Of a stretch of DNA of 42,506 nt, positions 32,972-39,284 are shown piece after piece. The DNA comes from JBDRNE01 sp043812935 (GTDB lineage: Bacteria > Omnitrophota > Gorgyraeia > Tantalellales > Tantalellaceae). Both the position numbers and the translations under genes were made by a program. The stretch is from NCBI GenBank assembly GCA_043812935.1, contig JBDRLO010000038.1:1-42506 (forward strand), read 5' to 3'. How positions within the stretch are numbered: the stretch's first letter is position 1; each line of letters opens with the position of its first letter. Below the pieces are notes generated by a model that saw only the letters and a program-made list of their open reading frames with translations, was not told the origin of the DNA and did not search any database.

Positions 32972-33958
32972 ATGATAAATAAAAAGTTTGGGCTATTGTT
33001 TCCAGGGCAGGGATCCCAGATTGTTGGAATGGGTAAAGAATTGTATCAAACTCAAGCTGCGGCAAAATGGGTTTTTAATCGCGCTACTGAGGTTTTGGGA
33101 AAAGATATTGCAAAATTGTGTTTTGAAGGTCCGGAAGATCTTCTTATGACTACGGCAAATAGTCAGCCTGCCATATTTACCGTAAGTATTGCAACATTAA
33201 ATGTTTTGGTTGAAAAACTGCTCGATCGTCCGGTAGGCGATGAAACGCGTGAATTGTTTTTACCGGAAGATATTAAAACAATAGGTTCTGTTGCAATGGG
33301 ATTAAGTTTAGGTGAACCTACCGCATTGGTTGCATCCGGTGCCTTAAGTTTTGAAGACGGCCTCAGGTTTGTTTCAAAGAGAGGTGAATTTATGGAAGAA
33401 GCGTCTCAAAAAGAGCCGGGTAAAATGGCTTCAATTTTGGGGCTTGATATAGAAAAGGTTGAAGAACTTTGTAAAGGAATCGGAGGGTGCCAAATCGCAA
33501 ATCTTAATGCTCCCGGACAGGTAGTAATTTCCGGGCATGCAAGCAGGGTTGAACTTGCCGCTGATTTGGCAAAAAACCAGGGCGCGAAACGAGCAATTAT
33601 ATTGAAAGTAAGCGGGGCTTTTCATTCAGAGCTCATGGTATGCGCAAAGGAAAAATTAAAAACCGTACTGGATACAATCGAAATTAAGGAACCGGTTATA
33701 GACTTTATTAGCAATATAGACGCGGAAATAGTAAAGGATCCTGTTCGGATAAAAGATAATCTTATAAACCAGTTGGATAATAAAACCTTATGGGAAGCTT
33801 CGGTTCATAAGGCTGTATGCCTGGGTAGTAAAGACTTTTTAGAAATCGGTCCCGGAAATATTCTTAAAGGGCTTTTACGGAAAATTGATAGTTCGGTAAA
33901 TACGGTTTCCCTTCATACCATTGAAGATATAAACTCGCTTCTTGTGCGGAACACGTAA
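32972..33958 (+). CDS. fabD: Malonyl-CoA:ACP transacylase FabD
   Basis: This 328-residue enzyme loads malonate onto ACP. FGLLFPGQGSQIVGMGKELY opens the fold; the nucleophile S112 lies in GLSLGEPTALVASGAL and H218 in VSGAFHSELM. The usual GHSLGE motif has Leu in place of His before the Ser, a variant I recall from planctomycete-type proteins. Gln in PGQGSQ supplies the oxyanion hole. The ATG at 32972 follows GAAGGG. The usual next genes (fabG, acpP, fabF) are absent here; the cluster stops. Confidence 0.95.
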   Translation: MINKKFGLLFPGQGSQIVGMGKELYQTQAAAKWVFNRATEVLGKDIAKLCFEGPEDLLMTTANSQPAIFTVSIATLNVLVEKLLDRPVGDETRELFLPEDIKTIGSVAMGLSLGEPTALVASGALSFEDGLRFVSKRGEFMEEASQKEPGKMASILGLDIEKVEELCKGIGGCQIANLNAPGQVVISGHASRVELAADLAKNQGAKRAIILKVSGAFHSELMVCAKEKLKTVLDTIEIKEPVIDFISNIDAEIVKDPVRIKDNLINQLDNKTLWEASVHKAVCLGSKDFLEIGPGNILKGLLRKIDSSVNTVSLHTIEDINSLLVRNT

Positions 33959-33968
33959 CACGACGCAT
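33950..33968. repeat. ACACGTAACACG short repeat at the fabD 3' end
   Basis: ACACGTAACACGACGC overlaps the fabD TAA stop and matches the ACGTGTAAC family in short form. Confidence 0.45.
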
Positions 33969-33985
33969 GTTTAAAAAACAAAAAT

Positions 33986-34014
33986 GTAGGGCACAGGCAT
34001 GCCTGTGCCGCTAC
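33986..34014. repeat. CAGGCATGCCTG palindrome, copy 2
   Basis: GGCACAGGCATGCCTGTGCC (33990-34009) is a perfect 20-bp palindrome inside GTAG and CTAC arms. It differs from the 36722 copy by compensated changes on both sides, so the fold is conserved. The rest of the gap to 34169 is AT-rich with no recognisable site. Confidence 0.85.
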
Positions 34015-34168
34015 TATCTATCACTTTGTAAAATCATTTTTGAATTTTAATTTGTCATTTTATTTTTTTGTAACAGGAGCTTGTCCCTGCACATTTCGAT
34101 TTTTAACCAAAAAACCTATTTGTCTTTAAATTTTTAAAGCAGATTGTTATATGGGAAAATAATCTATT

Positions 34169-35182
34169 ATGAATAAAATCAAATATGAATTAGACCCTTA
34201 CAACAGGTTTACTATCCAAAAAACAGATAAAAAGACACGTCTTTTACGTTTTCGTGAAGTAATCAGCGGCCGTTTCAGGATAGGTAAAGATAATAGTTTA
34301 ACCTATCAAATAAAAAAACCGGATTGTTCTTATCAAAACATTCCTCACCAGCTTAAAATACAGGGAAAATGGAGTTTAACAAAAAAACATGAACTGTGTT
34401 TTACCGTAGACAAACAGAGCAGAAAAACTTTTGGCCATCAATTGATTTTAAAGGGCGAAGTTTTGGATGTGAACAGGAATTCGCTTTTTTTCGCGGTTAA
34501 AACCCGGACAAAAAGAAATACGGATTTAAGCTATGTTCTTACGCTTAAAGGTATATACAATGCGGATAAAAATAACCGGCTGACCTTTAAAGCACAGAGG
34601 GAACGTGGTGTATATGATATTTTGACTTTTGATGGAGCGTGGACAATAAACAGCAATCATCAAATAGTATATGAATATCAAAAGGCGTGTCTTAAAACGA
34701 AAGTTAACAAAATACACACATTATTATTTAAAGGCTGGTGGGATATAAAAGATAGGGCGAGGATAAGTTATATACTGGATAAAAAAACGGGATCAGGATT
34801 TGATTTTACGACATCACTCGGTGTTTTCAGAGATAATTGTATTAAATATGAAGCAGCGGTGAAAGTGTCAACCAGACTAAACCCGGTTAAACGTATGATT
34901 ATTTTAACAGGAACATGGAAACTTCTTAAAAATGCGGGTATTACTTTTGAAATAGAGAGCGCCGCAGGTAAATGGCAAAGCATAAGTTTTTCAGCTGACG
35001 CAAAAATTGCACGGAAACATAATATTGAATTAAAGTTAAAAAATTTCGCAGGAACCAAAAATCTTGACGCGAAATTGATTATAAAACGTGAAATGCTGGA
35101 AGGCGCCGGTCAGGCTTTTTTTGAGTTTTTAAAAATGAAGAAAGAAACAGCAGTTTTTGTTGGGATGGGCTGTAAATGGTAA
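34169..35182 (+). CDS. Beta-repeat protein of unknown function
   Basis: I do not recognise this 337-residue protein. It is built of about seven units of 35-45 residues with the pattern (I/L)xLxGxW/Y, a polar turn, then LxFxVxxx: KIQGKWSLTKKHELCFTVDK, ILKGEVLDVNRNSLFFAVKT, TLKGIYNADKNNRLTFKAQ, TFDGAWTINSNHQIVYEYQ, LFKGWWDIKDRARISYILDK, ILTGTWKLLKNAGITFEIES and SFSADAKIARKHNIELKLKN. Each unit reads as a beta-hairpin, so the whole could be a long sheet, solenoid or barrel. It has no signal peptide, membrane helix or cysteine pattern and is strongly basic. The start ATG lacks a Shine-Dalgarno sequence. It stands alone before a STAS gene with its own promoter. Confidence 0.75.
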   Translation: MNKIKYELDPYNRFTIQKTDKKTRLLRFREVISGRFRIGKDNSLTYQIKKPDCSYQNIPHQLKIQGKWSLTKKHELCFTVDKQSRKTFGHQLILKGEVLDVNRNSLFFAVKTRTKRNTDLSYVLTLKGIYNADKNNRLTFKAQRERGVYDILTFDGAWTINSNHQIVYEYQKACLKTKVNKIHTLLFKGWWDIKDRARISYILDKKTGSGFDFTTSLGVFRDNCIKYEAAVKVSTRLNPVKRMIILTGTWKLLKNAGITFEIESAAGKWQSISFSADAKIARKHNIELKLKNFAGTKNLDAKLIIKREMLEGAGQAFFEFLKMKKETAVFVGMGCKW

Positions 35183-35201
35183 AAGTATTTTTTAAGTAAA
35201 C

Positions 35202-35230
35202 TTGTAAAATTTCTGTTTCAAAGGTACAAT
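35202..35230 (+). promoter_or_regulatory. Promoter for the STAS gene
   Basis: TTGTAA (35202-35207), a 17-base spacer and TACAAT (35225-35230) lie 50 bases before the start codon. Confidence 0.65.
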
Positions 35231-35279
35231 AGGATACGTTAAAGAAGAATTATTCTGAAATTTGAGGAGGGAGTAGGAT

Positions 35280-35654
35280 ATGTCTCTAAAAGTGGATATA
35301 AAAGAGCAGCAAAAAGGAGTTTATGTAGTTCGAGTGGGGGGGCGCCTTGATACGGAAACATATGTTAATTTTGGTGAGAGAATAAAACAGTATCTTGATG
35401 ATACGACAAAAATTTTGATTTTTGATCTTGAAAAACTCAGCTACATAAGCAGTATAGGATTAGGTGTGATATTTCAGGCAAGAAAGACCATAGAATCACG
35501 AAAAGGGGTTTTTATTTTAACCAATCTTCAGCCGCAAATAAAAAAGATTTTTGAAGTAGTAAAAGCGCTTCCGGAGAATCCGGTTTTTGAAAGCATGGAA
35601 GAAGTTGATAAATATTTGGATTTGATTCAGAAAAACGCGCTTGAAAACGAATAA
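35280..35654 (+). CDS. STAS-domain anti-sigma factor antagonist
   Basis: This 124-residue single STAS domain resembles SpoIIAA/RsbV. DLEKLSYISSIGLGVIFQA (about 50-68) holds the phosphorylatable Ser-Ser pair at about 58-59. In known systems the unphosphorylated form binds an anti-sigma kinase and frees a sigma factor. No kinase or PP2C phosphatase gene is in the window, so its partner is unknown. GGAGGGAG lies a few bases ahead of the ATG. Confidence 0.92.
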   Translation: MSLKVDIKEQQKGVYVVRVGGRLDTETYVNFGERIKQYLDDTTKILIFDLEKLSYISSIGLGVIFQARKTIESRKGVFILTNLQPQIKKIFEVVKALPENPVFESMEEVDKYLDLIQKNALENE

Positions 35655-35695
35655 GCTGGCTTGTTCGTTAGTGCGTGTTTATAAGAGGGGATGAT

Positions 35696-36271
35696 ATGAA
35701 GAATAAAGCTGTTTTTGCTATTATTATGTTGTGTGTGGTAACGGTTTTTTTTGCAATAACGATAATTGACGCGGCATGGGCGCAAGACAAAGGGGAGGAA
35801 ATGATGGTAGTTTTAGAAACAAACCAGGGGTTAATAGAAATTAAGTTAATGCCTGATGTGGCTCCAAAAGCATGTGAAAATTTTGCAGGATTAATTGAGA
35901 ATGATTATTATGATGGAGTAACTTTTCACAGAGTTATAAAAAATTTTATGGTGCAGAGTGGAGATCCGACAGGTACGGGTAGAGGCGGTTCTTCTCTTTG
36001 GGGCGTGCCTTTTGAAGATGAAGTTTCAGAAACAGTAACTTTTGATAAACCCGGGATTCTTGCTATGGCAAATGCCGGGCCAAGAACTAACGGCAGTCAG
36101 TTTTTTATTACTACTGCTCCTGCGCCATGGTTAAATATGAAACACACTATTTTTGGCGAAGTTGTATCAGGGTATGATGTAGTGCAGAAAATTGAAAATA
36201 GCGAAACAGGTGCTATGGATAAACCTGTTGATGAACAGAAAATAATAAAAGCGTTTATAAAACAGAATTAA
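35696..36271 (+). CDS. Exported cyclophilin-type peptidyl-prolyl isomerase
   Basis: This 191-residue protein has a signal peptide (KAVFAIIMLCVVTVFFAITII, cleavage probably after AAWA) and a compact cyclophilin domain from about 34. FHRVIKNFMVQSGDPTGTGRGG carries the catalytic Arg and the FMxQ motif; NGSQFFITTAPAPWLN and HTIFGEVVSGYDVV complete the active site. It would help exported proteins fold in the periplasm. The ATG at 35696 is preferred to 35675 because GAGGGG lies just upstream. It ends at a bidirectional terminator. Confidence 0.95.
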   Translation: MKNKAVFAIIMLCVVTVFFAITIIDAAWAQDKGEEMMVVLETNQGLIEIKLMPDVAPKACENFAGLIENDYYDGVTFHRVIKNFMVQSGDPTGTGRGGSSLWGVPFEDEVSETVTFDKPGILAMANAGPRTNGSQFFITTAPAPWLNMKHTIFGEVVSGYDVVQKIENSETGAMDKPVDEQKIIKAFIKQN

Positions 36272-36301
36272 ATCAATTTTTTTTAAAGGAAGATTTAAAT
36301 A

Positions 36302-36341
36302 AAAAAACCGGTATGTATAGAAAATACATACCGGTTTTTGT
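36302..36341. terminator. Bidirectional terminator between the cyclophilin gene and cspA
   Basis: AAACCGGTATGTAT and ATACATACCGGTTT pair around AGAAA, with T5 on the plus side and A7 at the far end, serving both convergent genes. Confidence 0.92.
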
Positions 36342-36353
36342 TGCTTGTCAGGT

Positions 36354-36554
36354 TTATAATTTCACTACGTTAGCAGCTTCTTCACCTTTAGGGCCTTGTT
36401 TGATTTCGAATTCAACTTCCTGGCCTTCTTCCAAAGTTTTATAGCCGTCACCCTGAATAGCGCTGTGATGTACAAATACATCTTTGCCTGATTCAGGAGT
36501 AATAAACCCATAACCCTTTGCGTTGTTAAACCATTTTACTGTTCCCTTTACCAT
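36354..36554 (-). CDS. Cold-shock protein CspA family
   Basis: This 66-residue OB-fold RNA chaperone has GTVKWFNNAKGYGFITPE with RNP1 (KGYGFI) and DVFVHHSAI with RNP2. AAGGAGG stands eight bases before the ATG. The 105-base leader contains a terminator-like hairpin (36601-36637) downstream of a strong promoter. The gene is monocistronic, minus strand, convergent with the cyclophilin gene. Confidence 0.96.
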   Translation of the reverse strand: MVKGTVKWFNNAKGYGFITPESGKDVFVHHSAIQGDGYKTLEEGQEVEFEIKQGPKGEEAANVVKL

Positions 36555-36594
36555 TGTACATTCCTCCTTGTTTTGGATATAAAAGAATAAAAAG

Positions 36595-36637
36595 TATAAA
36601 AAAACGCAAGGCTATAAGTAGTCTTGCCTTGCGTTTT
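36595..36637 (-). terminator. Terminator-like hairpin in the cspA leader
   Basis: Read on the minus strand, AAAACGCAAGGC pairs with GCCTTGCGTTTT through a perfect 12-bp stem with a 13-base loop, followed by T3ATAC so that the U-tract is seven long. It lies after the cspA promoter and before its ribosome-binding site. It could end recN transcripts, but it would also stop cspA transcription unless read through. Confidence 0.75.
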
Positions 36638-36665
36638 GTGAAAACTTCTTATTCATATCACAAAT

Positions 36666-36693
36666 AGTATACATTAACTGTGTTTTTTGTCAA
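36666..36693 (-). promoter_or_regulatory. Promoter for cspA
   Basis: On the minus strand TTGACA (36693-36688), a 16-base spacer and TATACT (36671-36666) match the consensus well. The transcript would begin about 20 bases before the leader hairpin. Confidence 0.75.
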
Positions 36694-36716
36694 TAAAAAT
36701 GTTTAATTATTTGATT

Positions 36717-36746
36717 AGTAGGGGACAGGCATGCCTGTCCCGAGGC
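36717..36746. repeat. CAGGCATGCCTG palindrome, copy 3
   Basis: GGGACAGGCATGCCTGTCCC (36722-36741) is a perfect 20-bp palindrome with the GTAG lead-in. It follows recN on the minus strand. Confidence 0.85.
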
Positions 36747-36791
36747 TATTACGGTAATTTGACTATCCGTTGGATAATGGGATATGGAAGC

Positions 36792-38456
36792 TTATTTTGT
36801 AGCTTGATTTAGCATGTCATGAGCGTGTTTTAAGGCTATTTGACTTTCTTTTTTTCCGCTCATCATTTGGGCAAGTTCGTTTATTCGGGTATCATCTTTC
36901 AGCAGAGTAACGGTAGTAATAGTTCTGTTATTTTCAATGCTTTTTGAGACCTTAAAATGAGAATCTCCAAAAGAAGCAATTTGAGGTAAGTGGGTAACAA
37001 GAATAACCTGCCGGTTTTTAGACAGTTTTTTCAGCTTTTTACCGGTTATTGTGCCTAATCTGCCGCCTATTTGAGCGTCAATTTCATCAAATATCAAGAC
37101 AGGGATGGGATCTACTTTTGTTAAAGCTTTTTTTAAGGCAAGCATTACTCTTGCGGCTTCTCCTGAAGAAATTATTTCCGCTAGAGGTTTCAGCTCTTCA
37201 CCGATGTTCGGACTTATGTATAAGGTAATTTTGTCTTGCCCAGTACGGGATAAATCTGTTTTTTCTATCCGGCATTCAAAACGAATGTTTGCGATACCAA
37301 GTTCTTGTAACTCTTGTTTTATGGTTTCTTCCAATGAGTCGGCGGTTTGTATTCTCAGCGCAGTTATTTTTTGAGCTGTAGCGTTTAAGACTTTTTTTGA
37401 AGAGTTGATTTTTTTTCGAAGTTCAGCATCATTATGCTCAATATCAATTAATAAAGAATATTTTTTCTTAGCTTCAAGGTAGTAATTGTTTACATCGTCT
37501 ATGGAAGATCCGTATTTGCGAAGCAGTTCATAGTAAACATCATAACGATTATTGATTTCTTCGGCCTCGCCGGGATTAAAAGATAGTTTTTCTAGATAGT
37601 TGCTAAGAAGCGATGAAAGTTCAGAACTGTCCTGTTGTATGCGGCCTAAAATAGCGGTGAATTCAGAGGTTGTCTCATCAATATTGTTGAGTGTATTAAA
37701 ATGGCAGAAAGCCCGGCTAATAGAGGAATCTATGCCGGTATCATTATTTTCAAGAACATCAATCAATTTTGCTGTGCATTCGTAAAGTTTTTCAGCATTG
37801 TTTAGGCGCGCTTGTTCTTGTAATAATTGGTCATAGTCGCTCTTGTGAAGTGAAACCTGTTCTAGTTCTTTTATTTGATGTCTCAGCATATCTTGTTCGC
37901 GTTCTCTGTTTTGAGCGAGATTGTGGAGATTGTTGAGTTCATTCTGCAAACCGGAATAAACCGAATATTGCTGCGCGTAATCATCTTTCAAATGATTAAA
38001 GTCACAAAGCCTGTCAAGAATCATTATATGAGATTCTTCAGAAAATAGCATTTGGTGGTCATGCGGTCCGTGAAAGTCGATCAATCTGGCTCCGAGTTCT
38101 TTAAGCTGTGCGAGTGTTACGGAAAATCCGTTAATTCTATTTTTGTTGCGGCCATCCGGAAAATATGATCGATTTATTATTATGACAGGTTCTTCTTCTT
38201 GCAGGTATTCAGAGAATATAGGAGATTCCTTGATTAATTTGGGAGAAAGTTCGAAAACTATTTCAACGACGCATGGTTTTTCAGGATTACGTATTTGAGC
38301 TGAATTGAGACGTTTTCCAAGAGCAAAATGCAGGGCGCCTATTAGGATAGATTTCCCCGCGCCGGTTTCGCCGGTAAAGACATTTAAACTTTTGCAGAAT
38401 TCTATTGTGAGCCGGTCAATTAGACCAAAATTTTGTATTGTAAAATTGGATATCAT
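36792..38456 (-). CDS. recN: DNA repair protein RecN
   Basis: This 554-residue SMC-like ATPase acts in double-strand break repair. Walker A is FTGETGAGKSILIGALHF near the N-terminus; a long coiled coil spans about 150-370 (QNREREQDMLRHQIKELEQ and later segments); Walker B with the D-loop is VLIFDEIDAQIGGRLG, followed by ILVTHLPQIASFGDSHF. The ABC signature reads ISSGEAARVMLAL rather than the common LSGGExSR, keeping the Ser-Gly-Glu core. The ATG at 38456 gives the standard MISNFTIQNFGLID start; it lacks a Shine-Dalgarno sequence. The gene is divergent from the riboswitch-led gene to its right. Confidence 0.96.
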   Translation of the reverse strand: MISNFTIQNFGLIDRLTIEFCKSLNVFTGETGAGKSILIGALHFALGKRLNSAQIRNPEKPCVVEIVFELSPKLIKESPIFSEYLQEEEPVIIINRSYFPDGRNKNRINGFSVTLAQLKELGARLIDFHGPHDHQMLFSEESHIMILDRLCDFNHLKDDYAQQYSVYSGLQNELNNLHNLAQNREREQDMLRHQIKELEQVSLHKSDYDQLLQEQARLNNAEKLYECTAKLIDVLENNDTGIDSSISRAFCHFNTLNNIDETTSEFTAILGRIQQDSSELSSLLSNYLEKLSFNPGEAEEINNRYDVYYELLRKYGSSIDDVNNYYLEAKKKYSLLIDIEHNDAELRKKINSSKKVLNATAQKITALRIQTADSLEETIKQELQELGIANIRFECRIEKTDLSRTGQDKITLYISPNIGEELKPLAEIISSGEAARVMLALKKALTKVDPIPVLIFDEIDAQIGGRLGTITGKKLKKLSKNRQVILVTHLPQIASFGDSHFKVSKSIENNRTITTVTLLKDDTRINELAQMMSGKKESQIALKHAHDMLNQATK

Positions 38457-38599
38457 AAAATCAATTAGGGATAATAACAAATTATTTGGATATATTGTAT
38501 ACCATTTTTTTTATCATTTCCACAAATATCCATAGAATTTGCGCAATTGTTAATAAAAAAGCCCGGAACATGTTAAGGGAAAAAAAGTTGAAAAATCTA

Positions 38600-38630
38600 T
38601 TGTGATGGACAATGCTTGTTATGTTAAAAT
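38600..38630 (+). promoter_or_regulatory. Candidate promoter for the riboswitch leader
   Basis: TTGTGA (38600-38605) and TTAAAA/TAAAAT (38624-38630) stand 18-19 bases apart. The match is moderate, but the position just before the structured RNA fits. Confidence 0.45.
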
Positions 38631-38646
38631 AAAACTAAATAAGATT

Positions 38647-38737
38647 GGCAAACCTCCGCCTGAAGCGGACCAGGGGATTAACCTGGGATGGTGACATAGG
38701 GGCTCTGTTAAAGTTTAAACCATTAGAGTTCAATTAA
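38647..38737 (+). ncRNA. Structured 5' leader segment ahead of the GEMM-like aptamer
   Basis: GGCAAACC (38647-38654), a string typical of the 5' side of c-di-GMP-I aptamers, is followed by hairpins TCCGC/GCGGA (38655-38669) and CCAGG/CCTGG (38670-38686). Further on AAGTTTAA pairs with TTAAACTT. The GCAAAGC core is missing here, so it is not a complete second aptamer. I cannot assign it. Confidence 0.4.
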
Positions 38738-38815
38738 ACTTGACAGACTCGTTTCTGATGGGAAACGCGGCAAAGCTGTGGGTCTAATAAAACTAGATAG
38801 CCAGGCTGCTTGAGT
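38738..38815 (+). ncRNA. c-di-GMP-I (GEMM-I)-like riboswitch aptamer
   Basis: CGTTTC and GAAACG form P2, followed by CGGCAAAGC, then GTGGGTCTA..TAGATAGCC as P3, and AGGCTGC closing P1 with CAGACT. The GCAAAGC core, GGGTCT and AGATAGCCAGG strings fit the GEMM-I consensus closely. Differences are a six-base P2 loop instead of GNRA and CAGACT in place of CAAACC. In this class the ligand, cyclic di-GMP, stabilises P1. Confidence 0.72.
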
Positions 38816-38840
38816 ATTGTAAGTAGGTTGGTTATTTTTT
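38797..38840 (+). terminator. Intrinsic terminator overlapping the aptamer's 3' strand
   Basis: ATAGCCAGGCTGCTT (38797-38811) pairs with AAGTAGGTTGGTTAT (38821-38835) in 15 positions with three G-U pairs and one mismatch, loop of nine, then T6. The 5' arm includes the AGCCAGGCTG that the aptamer needs for P3/P1, so the two folds exclude each other. Ligand binding should therefore allow readthrough. Confidence 0.8.
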
Positions 38841-39110
38841 ACGGCCCGAGAGTTAGTTTAACAAAAGGGGCTCTTTGTGGGAAACAAAATAACAGCTGTA
38901 TACTATATCGTTCATCTTGCAGAAAACAGTATTTTTTGTTTTTATGCCGTAATAAGAAAGTTTTTTCATACATATCAAATAAACCAGACAAAAAGTTTTA
39001 AATCTTCCAAAGTTTTTCCGAAAATTTTTATATTAAAAATTTTAAATAAAGTTTATAATCTACAATTTTTATTTTTAAATGTATTTCAGGCAGGAATACA
39101 TATTATTAAA

Positions 39111-39143
39111 AAACAGTTTTTTTATGTAAACTGTTCTTTTTAT
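39111..39143 (+). terminator. Second weak terminator-like hairpin in the leader
   Basis: AACAGTTT (39112-39119) pairs with AAACTGTT (39128-39135) followed by CTTTTTAT. The stem is AT-rich and short. The stretch 38841-39284 is otherwise very AT-rich, with a TATAAT-like string near 39051 and no convincing gene. Confidence 0.4.
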
Positions 39144-39212
39144 ATTAAATAGGTTGTGAAAACAAGACTGTAACAAGGTTTAGAGGAAGGTAACTATATA
39201 TATCGGAAAGAT

Positions 39213-39245
39213 ATGAGTATGGTTTTATTTGCGTCCAGGGGTTAA
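39213..39245 (+). CDS. Possible 10-codon leader peptide
   Basis: ATG at 39213 opens a ten-residue frame (MSMVLFASRG) closed by TAA, with GGAAAG four bases upstream. It ends 40 bases before the main start. It may be chance; nothing in its content suggests attenuation. Confidence 0.2.
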   Translation: MSMVLFASRG

Positions 39246-39284
39246 AACATAGTAAATGAATTTTTCTAAACAGAAAGGACAAAT

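Noticed and set aside
38641..38720. Possible tRNA or complete second riboswitch
   Set aside because: No cloverleaf can be drawn and the GCAAAGC core is absent; kept only as an unassigned structured segment.
38810..39152. Two overlapping plus-strand frames of 63 and 91 residues in the riboswitch leader
   Set aside because: They are very AT-rich, Phe/Lys/Ile-heavy, have no ribosome-binding site and overlap the terminator; the region is better explained as untranslated leader.
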